13,316 nt of DNA from positions 1 through 13,316 of the forward strand of contig CANJXD010000111.1 of NCBI GenBank assembly GCA_947478535.1, written 5' to 3'. This document shows, one piece after another, positions 7,353 to 13,090 of this stretch. The notes beneath the pieces were generated by a model that worked only from the letters and a program-made list of their open reading frames with translations, did no database searches and was not told the DNA's origin. Numbering within the stretch: position 1 is the stretch's first letter; each line of letters opens with the position of its first letter. A program made the translations under genes and the position numbers. The DNA is from Acetobacteraceae bacterium (GTDB taxonomy: Bacteria; Pseudomonadota; Alphaproteobacteria; Acetobacterales; Acetobacteraceae).

Positions 7353-7365
7353 ACCTTATGGTTAG
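7349..7365. promoter_or_regulatory. Palindromic operator candidate for the ArsR repressor
   Basis: CTAAACCTTATGGTTAG contains AACC-N4-GGTT (7352-7355 and 7360-7363) flanked by CTAA and TTAG. It overlaps the -10 box, the predicted transcription start and the start codon. A dimeric winged-helix repressor bound here would block its own operon, the usual autoregulation of ArsR proteins. The link to this repressor is inferred. Confidence 0.5.
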
Positions 7366-7699
7366 CCAAAATCTCGCCGCGCAGCCTGATCTTGACCGGG
7401 TCTTCGCCGCCCTTGCGGACCCCACCCGCCGTCGGCTGATCGAACGGCTGGAGGCCGAGGAAGGGCTTTCCATCAGCGCGCTGGCGGCACCGCTGGCCAT
7501 GTCGCTGCCGGCGGTGATGAAGCACCTGGATGTGCTGGAGCAGGCGGGGTTGCTCAGCCGGCGCAAGCAGGGGCGCACCGTGCATTGCCGGCTGACGGCC
7601 GGGCCGATGGAGGATGCGATGGGATGGCTCGCCCGCTACCAGCGCTTCTGGATGGAAAGCCTGGATCGGCTGGCCGTGGCCCTGGAGCACCCGGAGTGA
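7358..7699 (+). CDS. ArsR-family winged-helix repressor
   Basis: A 113-residue DNA-binding protein. It shows the family opening LDRVFAALADPTRRRLIERL (11-31), a helix-turn-helix at about 39-66 (ISALAAPLAMSLPAVMKHLDVLEQAGLL) and a beta-wing (RRKQGRTVHCRL, 68-79). There is only one Cys (77) and no ELCVCDL metal box, so it is not a classic arsenic or zinc sensor. It resembles the non-metal ArsR group that sits beside AHSA1/SRPBCC genes. The ATG at 7358 is chosen because a TTGACC-N17-TACTAA promoter would start transcription on it, giving a leaderless message. An in-frame GTG at 7331 preceded by AAGGA would add nine residues and remains possible. The 3' end overlaps the next gene (GTGA at 7696-7699). 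It probably represses all five genes of this operon. Confidence 0.9.
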   Translation: MVSQNLAAQPDLDRVFAALADPTRRRLIERLEAEEGLSISALAAPLAMSLPAVMKHLDVLEQAGLLSRRKQGRTVHCRLTAGPMEDAMGWLARYQRFWMESLDRLAVALEHPE

Positions 7700-8163
7700 A
7701 CGCCCCCGGCGCGCATGCGGTGGTGCCCAGCCTGACGCTGGTGCGCCGCATCAAGGCGCCGCCGGCCCGGGTCTTCGATGCCTGGACGCAGCCGGCGATG
7801 CTGGCGCAGTGGTTCGGCCCGCATCACACGATGGTGGAAACCGCGGAGGTGGATGCGCGCGCGGGCGGACGGTTCCTGATCCATCTGCGGGAGGATACCG
7901 GCGCGCGGCACGGCGTCGCCGGCACCTACACGATCTTCGATCCCGCCCGCCTGCTGGTCTTCACCTGGGCCTGGGTGTCCCTGCCCGAACGCGAATCCCG
8001 CGTGACCGTCGCCTTCCGCCCCGTGCCCGAGGGCACCGAGGTGACACTGACGCATGACCGCTTCGCCGATGCCGGCACCGCGACGCGCCATCGGCGCGGC
8101 TGGACGGAATCGCTGGAACGGCTGGACCGGCTGCACGACGCCAATACGGGAGGCTCCGCATGA
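7696..8163 (+). CDS. AHSA1-type SRPBCC (START/Bet v1-like) protein
   Basis: A 155-residue cytoplasmic protein of the SRPBCC superfamily, a helix-grip fold with a hydrophobic ligand cavity. Typical AHSA1 features are VRRIKAPPARVFDAWTQPAMLAQWFGP (16-42), GGRF (57-60), GTYTIFDPARLLVFTW (77-91), and the C-terminal HRRGWTESLERLDR (132-145). The frame is open well upstream, but a GTG at 7696 overlaps the ArsR stop as GTGA, has a GGAG site eight bases before it and gives the family length. The ligand is unknown. In related ArsR-SRPBCC pairs the second protein is often proposed to bind or process the small molecule sensed by the operon. Its stop overlaps the next start (ATGA at 8160-8163). Confidence 0.9.
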   Translation: MNAPGAHAVVPSLTLVRRIKAPPARVFDAWTQPAMLAQWFGPHHTMVETAEVDARAGGRFLIHLREDTGARHGVAGTYTIFDPARLLVFTWAWVSLPERESRVTVAFRPVPEGTEVTLTHDRFADAGTATRHRRGWTESLERLDRLHDANTGGSA

Positions 8164-8642
8164 ACATTCCTGAACCCACGCCCGCGCACGTCTGGCTGCA
8201 TCGCCTGATCGGCGACTGGACGATGGAAGGCCATTGCATCATGGGCCCCGGCCAGCCCGAGCACCGGTTCCGGGGCAGCGAAACCGTGCGCGGGATCGGG
8301 GCGCTGTGGGTGATGGGGGAGGGCACGGGCGAGATGCCCGGCGGCGGCATTTCCACCAACATCATCACCCTGGGCTTCGACGTCGCGCGCGGGCGCTTCG
8401 TCGGCAGTTTCATCAGCTCCGCCATGCCGATGATGTGGGTCTATGACGGCGCGCTGGATGCGGCGGGGAGTGTGCTGACGCTGGATACGGAAGGCCCCGA
8501 TTTCACGGATTGCACCCGTCGCGCCCGCTACCAGGATATCGTCGCGCTCACGGCCGATGGAGGGCGTTCGCTGTCCTCCCGCGTGCAGGGCGCGGATGGC
8601 GCCTGGCACCCCGTGATGCACGCTGACTATCGGCGCGTTTAG
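8160..8642 (+). CDS. DUF1579 family protein
   Basis: A 160-residue soluble protein matching the DUF1579 pattern. WLHRLIGDWTMEG is near residues 12-24, a GSETVRGIGALWVMGEG core at about 39-55, then TLGFDVARGRFVGSF at about 70-84, MMWVYDGALDAAGSVLTLDTEGP at about 90-112, and the closing WHPVMHADYRR. The fold is probably a lipocalin/calycin-like barrel that binds a small hydrophobic ligand; no enzymatic activity is established for the family. A strong GGGAGG ribosome-binding site lies six bases before the ATG. It overlaps the SRPBCC gene by 4 bp and is followed after 13 bp by the beta-propeller gene. ArsR, SRPBCC and DUF1579 genes are often found together, which supports a common pathway. Confidence 0.88.
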   Translation: MNIPEPTPAHVWLHRLIGDWTMEGHCIMGPGQPEHRFRGSETVRGIGALWVMGEGTGEMPGGGISTNIITLGFDVARGRFVGSFISSAMPMMWVYDGALDAAGSVLTLDTEGPDFTDCTRRARYQDIVALTADGGRSLSSRVQGADGAWHPVMHADYRRV

Positions 8643-8655
8643 GGAGAGGCCCGCC

Positions 8656-9735
8656 ATGGCACCGCGCATCCTGCTGCTGCTCGGCACGAAGAAGGGCGCC
8701 TTCATCATCGAAGGCGATGCCACCCGGCGCGACTGGTCGCTGCGCGGCCCGTTCTGTGAGGCCTGGCCGATCAACCACGTCATCGCCGATCCCGCGACCG
8801 GCGCGATCCATGCCGGGGGCGGCAATGAATGGTTCGGCCCCGCCGTCTGGACCACCCGGGACCTCGGCGAAAGCTGGACGCATTCGAGCGCCGGCCTCGC
8901 CTATGCCGAGGGCGAGACGCCGATCAAATCCGTCTGGAGCCTGGCTGCCGCGCATGGCGTGCTGCATGTGGGCGTGGAACCGGCGGGGCTGTTCCGCAGC
9001 GGCGATGGCGGGGCCAGCTTCAGCCATGTGGCCGGGCTGCGGGACCATCCTTCCCGCCCCCATTGGATGCCGGGCGGCGGTGGGCTGATCCTGCATGGGC
9101 TGCTGCCGCATCCCAGCGATCCGCGGCAATTGCATGTCGCGATCTCCGCCGGTGGACTGTTCCATACCAGCGATGGCGGCGAGACCTGGGAAGCGCGCAA
9201 TCGCGGCGTCCGCAACGACTACATGCCGGAAGACCAGCGCTACCCCGAATACGGGCAATGCGTGCATTGCGTGGTTGCCGCGGCGGGGCAGCCGGAGCTG
9301 CTCTACCAGCAGAACCATTGCGGCATGTACCGCAGCGAGGATGGCGGCCTGCACTGGACGAGCATCGAGGCCGGGCTGCCATCCAGCTTCGGCTTCCCCG
9401 CCGCCGCCCATCCGCGGGACCCCGATACGCTGTTCCTGCTGCCGCTGAACGGGGACACCGCCGGGCGCTACATGCCCGATGCCAGCGCCGCCGTCTGGCG
9501 CAGCCGTGACAGGGGGCAGAACTGGCAGGCGCTGCGCGATGGCCTGCCGCAGAAGGACGCCTTCTTCGGCGTGCTGCGCCAAGCGATGGCGGTGGACAGG
9601 CTCGACCCCTGCGGCGTCTATTTCGGCACCGGCAGCGGGGAGCTTTACGCCAGTGGCGATGAGGGAGAGAGCTGGCGCTGCATCGCCCGGCACCTGCCGA
9701 CCATCCTGTCCGTCGAGACGCTGGTCCTGCCGTGA
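8656..9735 (+). CDS. Cytoplasmic BNR/Asp-box beta-propeller protein (sialidase-like fold)
   Basis: This 359-residue protein is built from Asp-box repeats of the S-x-D-x-G-x-x-W type: TRDLGESW (67-74), SGDGGASF (115-122), SDGGETW (172-178), SEDGGLHW (227-234), SRDRGQNW (283-290) and SGDEGESW (333-340). They suggest a six-bladed propeller. Automated annotation often calls such proteins exo-alpha-sialidase, but there is no signal peptide, and I do not see the conserved arginine triad motif of sialidases. Distinctive residues are QCVHC (201-205) and QQNHC (218-222), a Cys/His-rich patch that could bind metal or carry sulfur. The ribosome-binding site is AGGGAGAGG at 8641-8649. Its stop overlaps the start of a MoaD/ThiS-like gene (GTGA), so the two proteins are probably functionally coupled. 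The biochemical role is not known to me. Confidence 0.85.
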   Translation: MAPRILLLLGTKKGAFIIEGDATRRDWSLRGPFCEAWPINHVIADPATGAIHAGGGNEWFGPAVWTTRDLGESWTHSSAGLAYAEGETPIKSVWSLAAAHGVLHVGVEPAGLFRSGDGGASFSHVAGLRDHPSRPHWMPGGGGLILHGLLPHPSDPRQLHVAISAGGLFHTSDGGETWEARNRGVRNDYMPEDQRYPEYGQCVHCVVAAAGQPELLYQQNHCGMYRSEDGGLHWTSIEAGLPSSFGFPAAAHPRDPDTLFLLPLNGDTAGRYMPDASAAVWRSRDRGQNWQALRDGLPQKDAFFGVLRQAMAVDRLDPCGVYFGTGSGELYASGDEGESWRCIARHLPTILSVETLVLP

Positions 9736-10001
9736 CGGAGGTTGCGGTCTCGCTGCCCGCGGCGCTGGTCCGGCTGTTTCCTGGCGCGCCACGTCACCTG
9801 GCGGTGGACGCCACCGACGTCGCGGGGGTGATCATGGCGTTGGATGCGCGTTGGCCCGGCATGCGGGACCGGTTGGTCGATTCGACACCGGCCATCCGCC
9901 GCCACCTGGCGATCTTCGTCGATGGGGACCGCGCGGTGCTTTCCACCCCGCTGCGCCCCGGCGCGGAGGTGCTGGTGATGACGGCGATGAGCGGCGGCTG
10001 A
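9732..10001 (+). CDS. MoaD/ThiS-family sulfur-carrier-like protein
   Basis: An 89-residue ubiquitin-fold protein. It has an N-terminal beta-strand (VAVSLPAALVRLF), a VAGVIMALDARWPGMRDRL helix region at 30-48, IFVDGD at 61-66, LRPGAEVLVMTAMSGG at the end, and the obligatory C-terminal Gly-Gly that is adenylated and thiocarboxylated in MoaD and ThiS. It starts with GTG inside the propeller stop (GTGA at 9732-9735). No moaE, thiF/moeB or thiamine gene is nearby, so a role in molybdopterin or thiazole synthesis is not indicated. An E1-like activating enzyme from elsewhere in the genome would be needed. The tight pairing with a Cys/His-containing propeller suggests a dedicated sulfur-transfer or protein-modification pair (inference). 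The stop lies 4 bp from the convergent HupE gene. Confidence 0.9.
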   Translation: MTEVAVSLPAALVRLFPGAPRHLAVDATDVAGVIMALDARWPGMRDRLVDSTPAIRRHLAIFVDGDRAVLSTPLRPGAEVLVMTAMSGG

Positions 10002-10005
10002 GCCT

Positions 10006-10608
10006 TCACGCCACCAGCACGGAGATGCCCACCACCATGGCGGCGATGCCGGCGATGCGCGGCCGCGCCCCATCCAGCAGGCCCGGCCGTTCCGCCACCA
10101 GTTTCGCCAGCCCCAGCACCAGCGCGGATTGCACCACCGCGAGGCCGAGGAGATAGGCGCCCACCGGTGTCGCCTCCGCGCCGATCACCGCCTCGGCGAA
10201 AGCCTGCCCATGCGCGAAGCCTGCCGCGGCCAACAGCCCGGCCCAGCCCAGTGGCGCGAGTTCCACCCGTGCCAGCAGCGCGGCGCCGATGCCGATGACC
10301 GACAGCGCCACCAGCAGTTCTGCCCCCGGCAAGGCGAATCCCGCCCAGCCGCTGGCGACACCCAGCAGCGAGGCCGCGACGAAGGCCGCCACGCGCAGCG
10401 CCCCCCAGCCCTGGAGGCCCGCCACCAGGCCCAGCGCGAGCAGGAAGGCGAGGTGGTCCGGCCCGATCACGGGATGGCCGATGCCGCTCAGCAGCCCGTC
10501 CAGCACCGTCGCCGGCGCCATGCCGCCAGTCGGGTGATGCGCGAGCGCCGGGCCGGCGGAAACCGCGAGCAGGGCAAGGGCCGAAAGCAGGGGGCGGCGG
10601 TGGGTCAT
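10006..10608 (-). CDS. HupE/UreJ family metal (nickel/cobalt) permease
   Basis: A 200-residue membrane protein of the HupE/UreJ family, which transports Ni2+ or Co2+ for hydrogenase, urease or cobalamin enzymes. It has an N-terminal signal-like segment (cleavage near ALA/HH), so the mature protein would begin with two His. The family motif HPVIGPDH is at 45-52, a second motif GFAHGQAFAEA lies in a later helix, and there are about five to six further hydrophobic segments. The frame is open upstream to 10752, but that extension is basic, unlike the family, and overlaps the amidase gene; the ATG at 10608 directly before the signal segment is chosen. It lies 64 bp after the amidase on the same strand, so it may share the operon. 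No urease or hydrogenase gene and no B12 or nickel riboswitch were seen. Confidence 0.9.
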   Translation of the reverse strand: MTHRRPLLSALALLAVSAGPALAHHPTGGMAPATVLDGLLSGIGHPVIGPDHLAFLLALGLVAGLQGWGALRVAAFVAASLLGVASGWAGFALPGAELLVALSVIGIGAALLARVELAPLGWAGLLAAAGFAHGQAFAEAVIGAEATPVGAYLLGLAVVQSALVLGLAKLVAERPGLLDGARPRIAGIAAMVVGISVLVA

Positions 10609-10672
10609 GCGGCGCGATCCAATGACGCCGCGGTGGACTCCGCGGGCTTGCCGGCGATGGTAGCTGATCCTG

Positions 10673-12067
10673 TCACGCGGCCAAGGCCGGGCGACGGGCG
10701 CGCCAGGCCGTCGCGCGTTCGAAGGCGTGGCCGGCGCGCAGTACCAGCGCATCCTCGAAGGGCCGGCCGATGATCTGCGTGCCGACGGGCAGGCCGGCTT
10801 CCCCGAAGCCGGTGCAGACCGTCATCGCGGGCTGGCCGGTGAGGTTGAAGGGGATGGTCAGGCCGGGCGCTTCCAGGCTGGCGAATTTGCCGATGCTGGT
10901 GATGGGCGGCGCCTCGCTGGCCTGGGCGGCGGTGAGCAGCAGGTCGCAGCCCGTCATCACCTCCGCCATCGCCGCGCAGAGTTCCCGCCGCCGGCGCTGC
11001 GCCTGGACGTAGTCCACCCCGCTGACCAGGGCGGCCAGCGCCAGCCTTTCGCGCAGGATTTCGCCGTATTCGTGAAAGCGCGTGCGGATCCAGGGCTCAT
11101 GCACCGCATGGGCTTCCGTCATCAGGATCAGCCAGCCGACGGTGTTGAAATCCATCAGCGGCGGCAGGGTGATGTCCCGCACCTCCGCGCCTTCTGCCCG
11201 CAGCACATCGGCCAGGTGATCCACGCCATGGCGCACGGCGGGGGAGACGACGAGGTCGCGTTCATGAAAGTGGCGGATGACGCCAACGCGCAGCCCCTTC
11301 ACCCCCTGGCCGAGACCGCCCAGCAAATCCGGCTTCGGCCGGTTGGCGGAGGAAGGGTCCGAGGCATCATGCCCCGTCATGGCATCCAGCAGCAGGGCGC
11401 AATCCTCCACCGTCCAGGCCATCGGGCCGGTGGTGTCCAGGCTCTGCGCCAGCGGCAGCACGCCGGTGCGGCTGCACAGCCCATAGGTCGGCTTGATGCC
11501 CGCCAGGCCGCAGAGGCCGGATGGCCCGCGGATGGACCCGCCGGTATCGCTGCCTGTGCCCCCCGCGATGATCCCCGCCGCCACCGCCGCCGCGGTGCCG
11601 GAGGAAGACCCGCTGGTGAAGCGGGAGGTATCCCAGGGGTTGCGGGCGGGCGGCCAGGGCAGGTCGAAGGACGGCCCGCCCCAGGCGAATTCATGCGTCG
11701 CCAGCTTGCCGATCATCACCGCCCCGGCTTCCGCCCAGGCGCGCACCACCGTCGCATCCCGCGCGGGGATGTGGTGTTCGAGGATGCGGGAATGGCCGGT
11801 CGTGGCGATCCCGGCGGTTTCGTAGATGTCCTTGTGCGCGACCGGGATGCCGTCCAACGGCCCGCGCAGCGCACCGGCCATCTGGCGGGCTTCCGCCGCC
11901 TGCGCCTGGGTGAGCGCCGTCTCCTCCGTCAGCCGGATGAAGGCGTGCAGGGTGGGGTTCAGCCGTTCCGCGCGGGCCAGGGATTCGCGCGTGAGCTCGA
12001 CCGGCGAGATGCGCTTCGCGGCGATCTCGGCGGCGAGGGTGGTGAGGGTGGCGGGCAGAGCGCTCAT
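10673..12067 (-). CDS. Amidase signature family hydrolase (GatA/AtzE-like)
   Basis: A 464-residue amidase using the Ser-cisSer-Lys triad. Lys79 (AHKD), the Gly-Ser-rich signature FTSGSSSGTAAAVAAG (150-165, cis-Ser at 154 or 155) and nucleophile Ser178 (TGSDTGGSIRGP) are all present at GatA-like positions. Length and domain order are normal. Substrates in this family include glutamine, indoleacetamide, carboxybiuret and many aryl or alkyl amides, and cannot be read from sequence. The start codon overlaps the stop of a small AtzG-like gene (ATGA at 12067-12064). That is the arrangement of the AtzG-AtzE carboxybiuret hydrolase, in which the small subunit holds the amidase in a GatCA-like complex. 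No gatB, biuret hydrolase or cyanuric acid gene lies in the window, so a role in tRNA charging or s-triazine breakdown is not shown. Confidence 0.93.
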   Translation of the reverse strand: MSALPATLTTLAAEIAAKRISPVELTRESLARAERLNPTLHAFIRLTEETALTQAQAAEARQMAGALRGPLDGIPVAHKDIYETAGIATTGHSRILEHHIPARDATVVRAWAEAGAVMIGKLATHEFAWGGPSFDLPWPPARNPWDTSRFTSGSSSGTAAAVAAGIIAGGTGSDTGGSIRGPSGLCGLAGIKPTYGLCSRTGVLPLAQSLDTTGPMAWTVEDCALLLDAMTGHDASDPSSANRPKPDLLGGLGQGVKGLRVGVIRHFHERDLVVSPAVRHGVDHLADVLRAEGAEVRDITLPPLMDFNTVGWLILMTEAHAVHEPWIRTRFHEYGEILRERLALAALVSGVDYVQAQRRRRELCAAMAEVMTGCDLLLTAAQASEAPPITSIGKFASLEAPGLTIPFNLTGQPAMTVCTGFGEAGLPVGTQIIGRPFEDALVLRAGHAFERATAWRARRPALAA

Positions 12068-12270
12068 GCGTCCCGGTCCCCAGCGGAGGGGGTCGGCACG
12101 AAGATGGTGGCGGGTTCCACCGCCACACCGCCTCGCGGCCGAACCCGTTCGACCATCGCGGTGATATGCGCGGAAGCGCCGAGCATACTGGCGCGTTCCG
12201 CCGGCGTCGGCGCGATTCCCGCGCGCGCCATCAGCGCATCGAACAGGGCTTCGGGCATGGGTCCTGGCAT
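12064..12270 (-). CDS. AtzG-like (DUF4089) small subunit of the amidase
   Basis: A 68-residue protein of GatC/AtzG type. It has an N-terminal helical region (ALFDALMARAGIAPTPAERASMLGASAHITAMVERVR) and the typical C-terminal tail VEPATIFVPTP, which in GatC-like proteins wraps round the amidase. A GGAG site lies ten bases before the ATG at 12270. A second ATG at 12258 (AGGA very close) would shorten it by four residues. The longer open frame up to 12423 runs into the tRNA and is not coding. Its last codon overlaps the amidase start by 4 bp, so the two chains are almost certainly made together. The pairing is the main evidence that the amidase is AtzE-like rather than a single-chain enzyme. Confidence 0.8.
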   Translation of the reverse strand: MPGPMPEALFDALMARAGIAPTPAERASMLGASAHITAMVERVRPRGGVAVEPATIFVPTPSAGDRDA

Positions 12271-12301
12271 CGGGCGGTCTCCGGCATGGAAGGGGGAGTA
12301 T

Positions 12302-12315
12302 GCGCCGGCCGGCGC
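12302..12315. other. 14-bp perfect palindrome upstream of the AtzG-like gene
   Basis: GCGCCGGCCGGCGC is a perfect 14-bp palindrome lying 32 bp before the AtzG-like start, in the 125-bp spacer to the tRNA. It could be an operator or an untranslated-leader hairpin, or simply a product of the high GC content. Confidence 0.35.
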
Positions 12316-12395
12316 GTGCCGCCAGAGGGGGTAGGGGGGGCGCGGCTCCCCTCTCGCGCGTCCGGGGCAGGCTGTGCTATCCCCTGGGCCTGGGC

Positions 12396-12472
12396 GTCCC
12401 CGTAGCTCAGCCGGATAGAGCACCAGATTCCTAATCTGGGGGCCGTGCGTTCGAATCGCGCCGGGGACACCA
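12396..12472 (+). tRNA. tRNA-Arg (anticodon CCT)
   Basis: A complete 77-base cloverleaf. The acceptor stem GTCCCCG (12396-12402) pairs with CGGGGAC (12462-12468), followed by the discriminator A and an encoded CCA. The D-arm follows the TA at 12403-12404. The anticodon stem CCAGA/TCTGG encloses TTCCTAA, with anticodon CCT at 12430-12432. The variable loop has five bases. The T-arm has the TTCGAAT loop (12450-12456) on a five-pair stem with one G-T pair. It decodes AGG, a rare codon in a GC-rich genome. This gene is a common integration site for genomic islands, and the DNA just downstream changes character. Confidence 0.97.
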
Positions 12473-12485
12473 TGATTTTACTAGG

Positions 12486-12492
12486 TTTTTTT
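12486..12492 (+). terminator. T-run after the tRNA, possible terminator
   Basis: Seven consecutive T lie 14 bases after the tRNA 3' end, flanked by TTTTA (12476-12480) and TAAAA (12494-12498). There is no strong GC hairpin before the run, so this is a weak candidate for the tRNA transcript end. Confidence 0.3.
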
Positions 12493-12518
12493 CTAAAACG
12501 CCACGCCGCTTGGATGGG

Positions 12519-12541
12519 CCAGTAAGCAGCCCAGTAAGCAG
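12519..12541. repeat. 11-bp direct repeat just downstream of the tRNA
   Basis: CCAGTAAGCAG occurs twice with a 12-bp period (12519-12529, 12531-12541), starting 47 bases after the tRNA end. Two short direct repeats beside a tRNA are reminiscent of the arm-type sites next to a recombinase core, but no copy of the tRNA 3' end was found elsewhere in the window. Confidence 0.6.
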
Positions 12542-12885
12542 GAAGCTCGTGGTTGCATCACCGCACCATCCGAGGCGCCCGCAGGCTGGCCCTGCCGCTC
12601 CTGCGCCGCACCCCTGCCCTTGCCTTTCACGCATGTCCCGCCGCGCTGGTGTTGGTCCTGTAGCATGATCCGAGGGGCAGCAATCCTATTGCCCAGCATC
12701 CCCAAACATACATTGGCAAACGACACCAGAAAGCGCCACTAAAGTCGCACCCCTCCCTCACTAAAAAGACGAACCAAAGACCCCACCGGGGAGGGGGGCG
12801 GGGTAAAGGCCGGGGTCTCGCTCGGAAGCTATACATATTATTGTACGTGAACGCCCTGCATTGGCGCGATACCGGGGGATGCCGC

Positions 12886-12913
12886 TTGATTCCGCGGCGA
12901 ATTTCGCTACACT
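12886..12913 (+). promoter_or_regulatory. Possible promoter toward the AlpA-like gene
   Basis: TTGATT (12886-12891) and TACACT (12908-12913) are spaced 16 bp and resemble a sigma70 promoter reading right. The next plausible start codon on that strand is about 175 bases downstream at 13091. This rests on motif likeness alone. Confidence 0.22.
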
Positions 12914-13090
12914 TCCTTCCAATCGCCCCTGCCATCGCGGCCGCCCGTGTCCGCGCTTCCCTGGCTGGGCGGGGGTGAGCCCATAGGCTGACGGTGCGGG
13001 TCCGTTGAGCGGTTGGCGAGCGTGGCCCCCACCACGACCGGCGCCGGCATCACCGCCTCCTCACGAAGGCGGTCCTGCTGGACCTTGCCC

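Larger units (their letters stand above)
12473..13090. other. 618-bp stretch with no convincing gene between the tRNA and the AlpA-like gene
   Basis: No recognisable protein is encoded here. It contains an 11-bp direct repeat CCAGTAAGCAG at 12519-12529 and 12531-12541, and an inverted repeat around 12675-12694 (GGGCAGCAAT against ATTGCCC). AGACCCC/GGGGTCT arms lie at 12778-12784 and 12812-12818, and an AT-rich TACA-N6-TGTA dyad at 12832-12845. A possible promoter is TTGATT (12886-12891), 16 bp, TACACT (12908-12913). Several patches (12473-12500, 12700-12780, 12825-12850) are visibly richer in A/T than the rest of the window. A minus-strand open frame (12907-13092, 61 codons) has GC-biased third positions but no family I recognise, and its start overlaps the AlpA-like start. 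The stretch is best read as the decayed or regulatory end of an element inserted at the tRNA. Confidence 0.5.

Noticed and set aside
7585..7695. Upstream part of the SRPBCC frame
   Set aside because: It lies wholly inside the ArsR gene. The GTG at 7696 with GGAG and a GTGA overlap gives the family length.
8548..9792. 414-codon open frame opposite the propeller gene
   Set aside because: No recognisable domain; the Asp-box repeats on the plus strand explain the sequence.
10609..10672. Cobalamin or nickel riboswitch before HupE
   Set aside because: The 64-bp gap is too short and shows no B12-box-like or other conserved riboswitch core.
10609..10752. N-terminal extension of the HupE gene by 48 residues
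   Set aside because: It overlaps the amidase coding end, is Arg-rich and would precede a normal signal peptide. The ATG at 10608 fits.
10727..12334. 535-codon open frame opposite the amidase
   Set aside because: It is a mirror-frame artefact of high GC content; the amidase on the other strand has complete catalytic motifs.
12271..12423. Longer AtzG-like start running into the tRNA
   Set aside because: The added residues are Pro/Arg-rich, overlap the tRNA and have no counterpart in AtzG/GatC proteins.
12431..12634. 67-codon minus-strand frame ending in RRDSNARPPD
   Set aside because: This ending is the classic false translation of the T-arm of a tRNA; it overlaps the tRNA-Arg gene.
12627..12935. 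102-codon minus-strand frame downstream of the tRNA
   Set aside because: Unusual composition rich in Cys, Trp and Arg, no family likeness, no ribosome-binding site.
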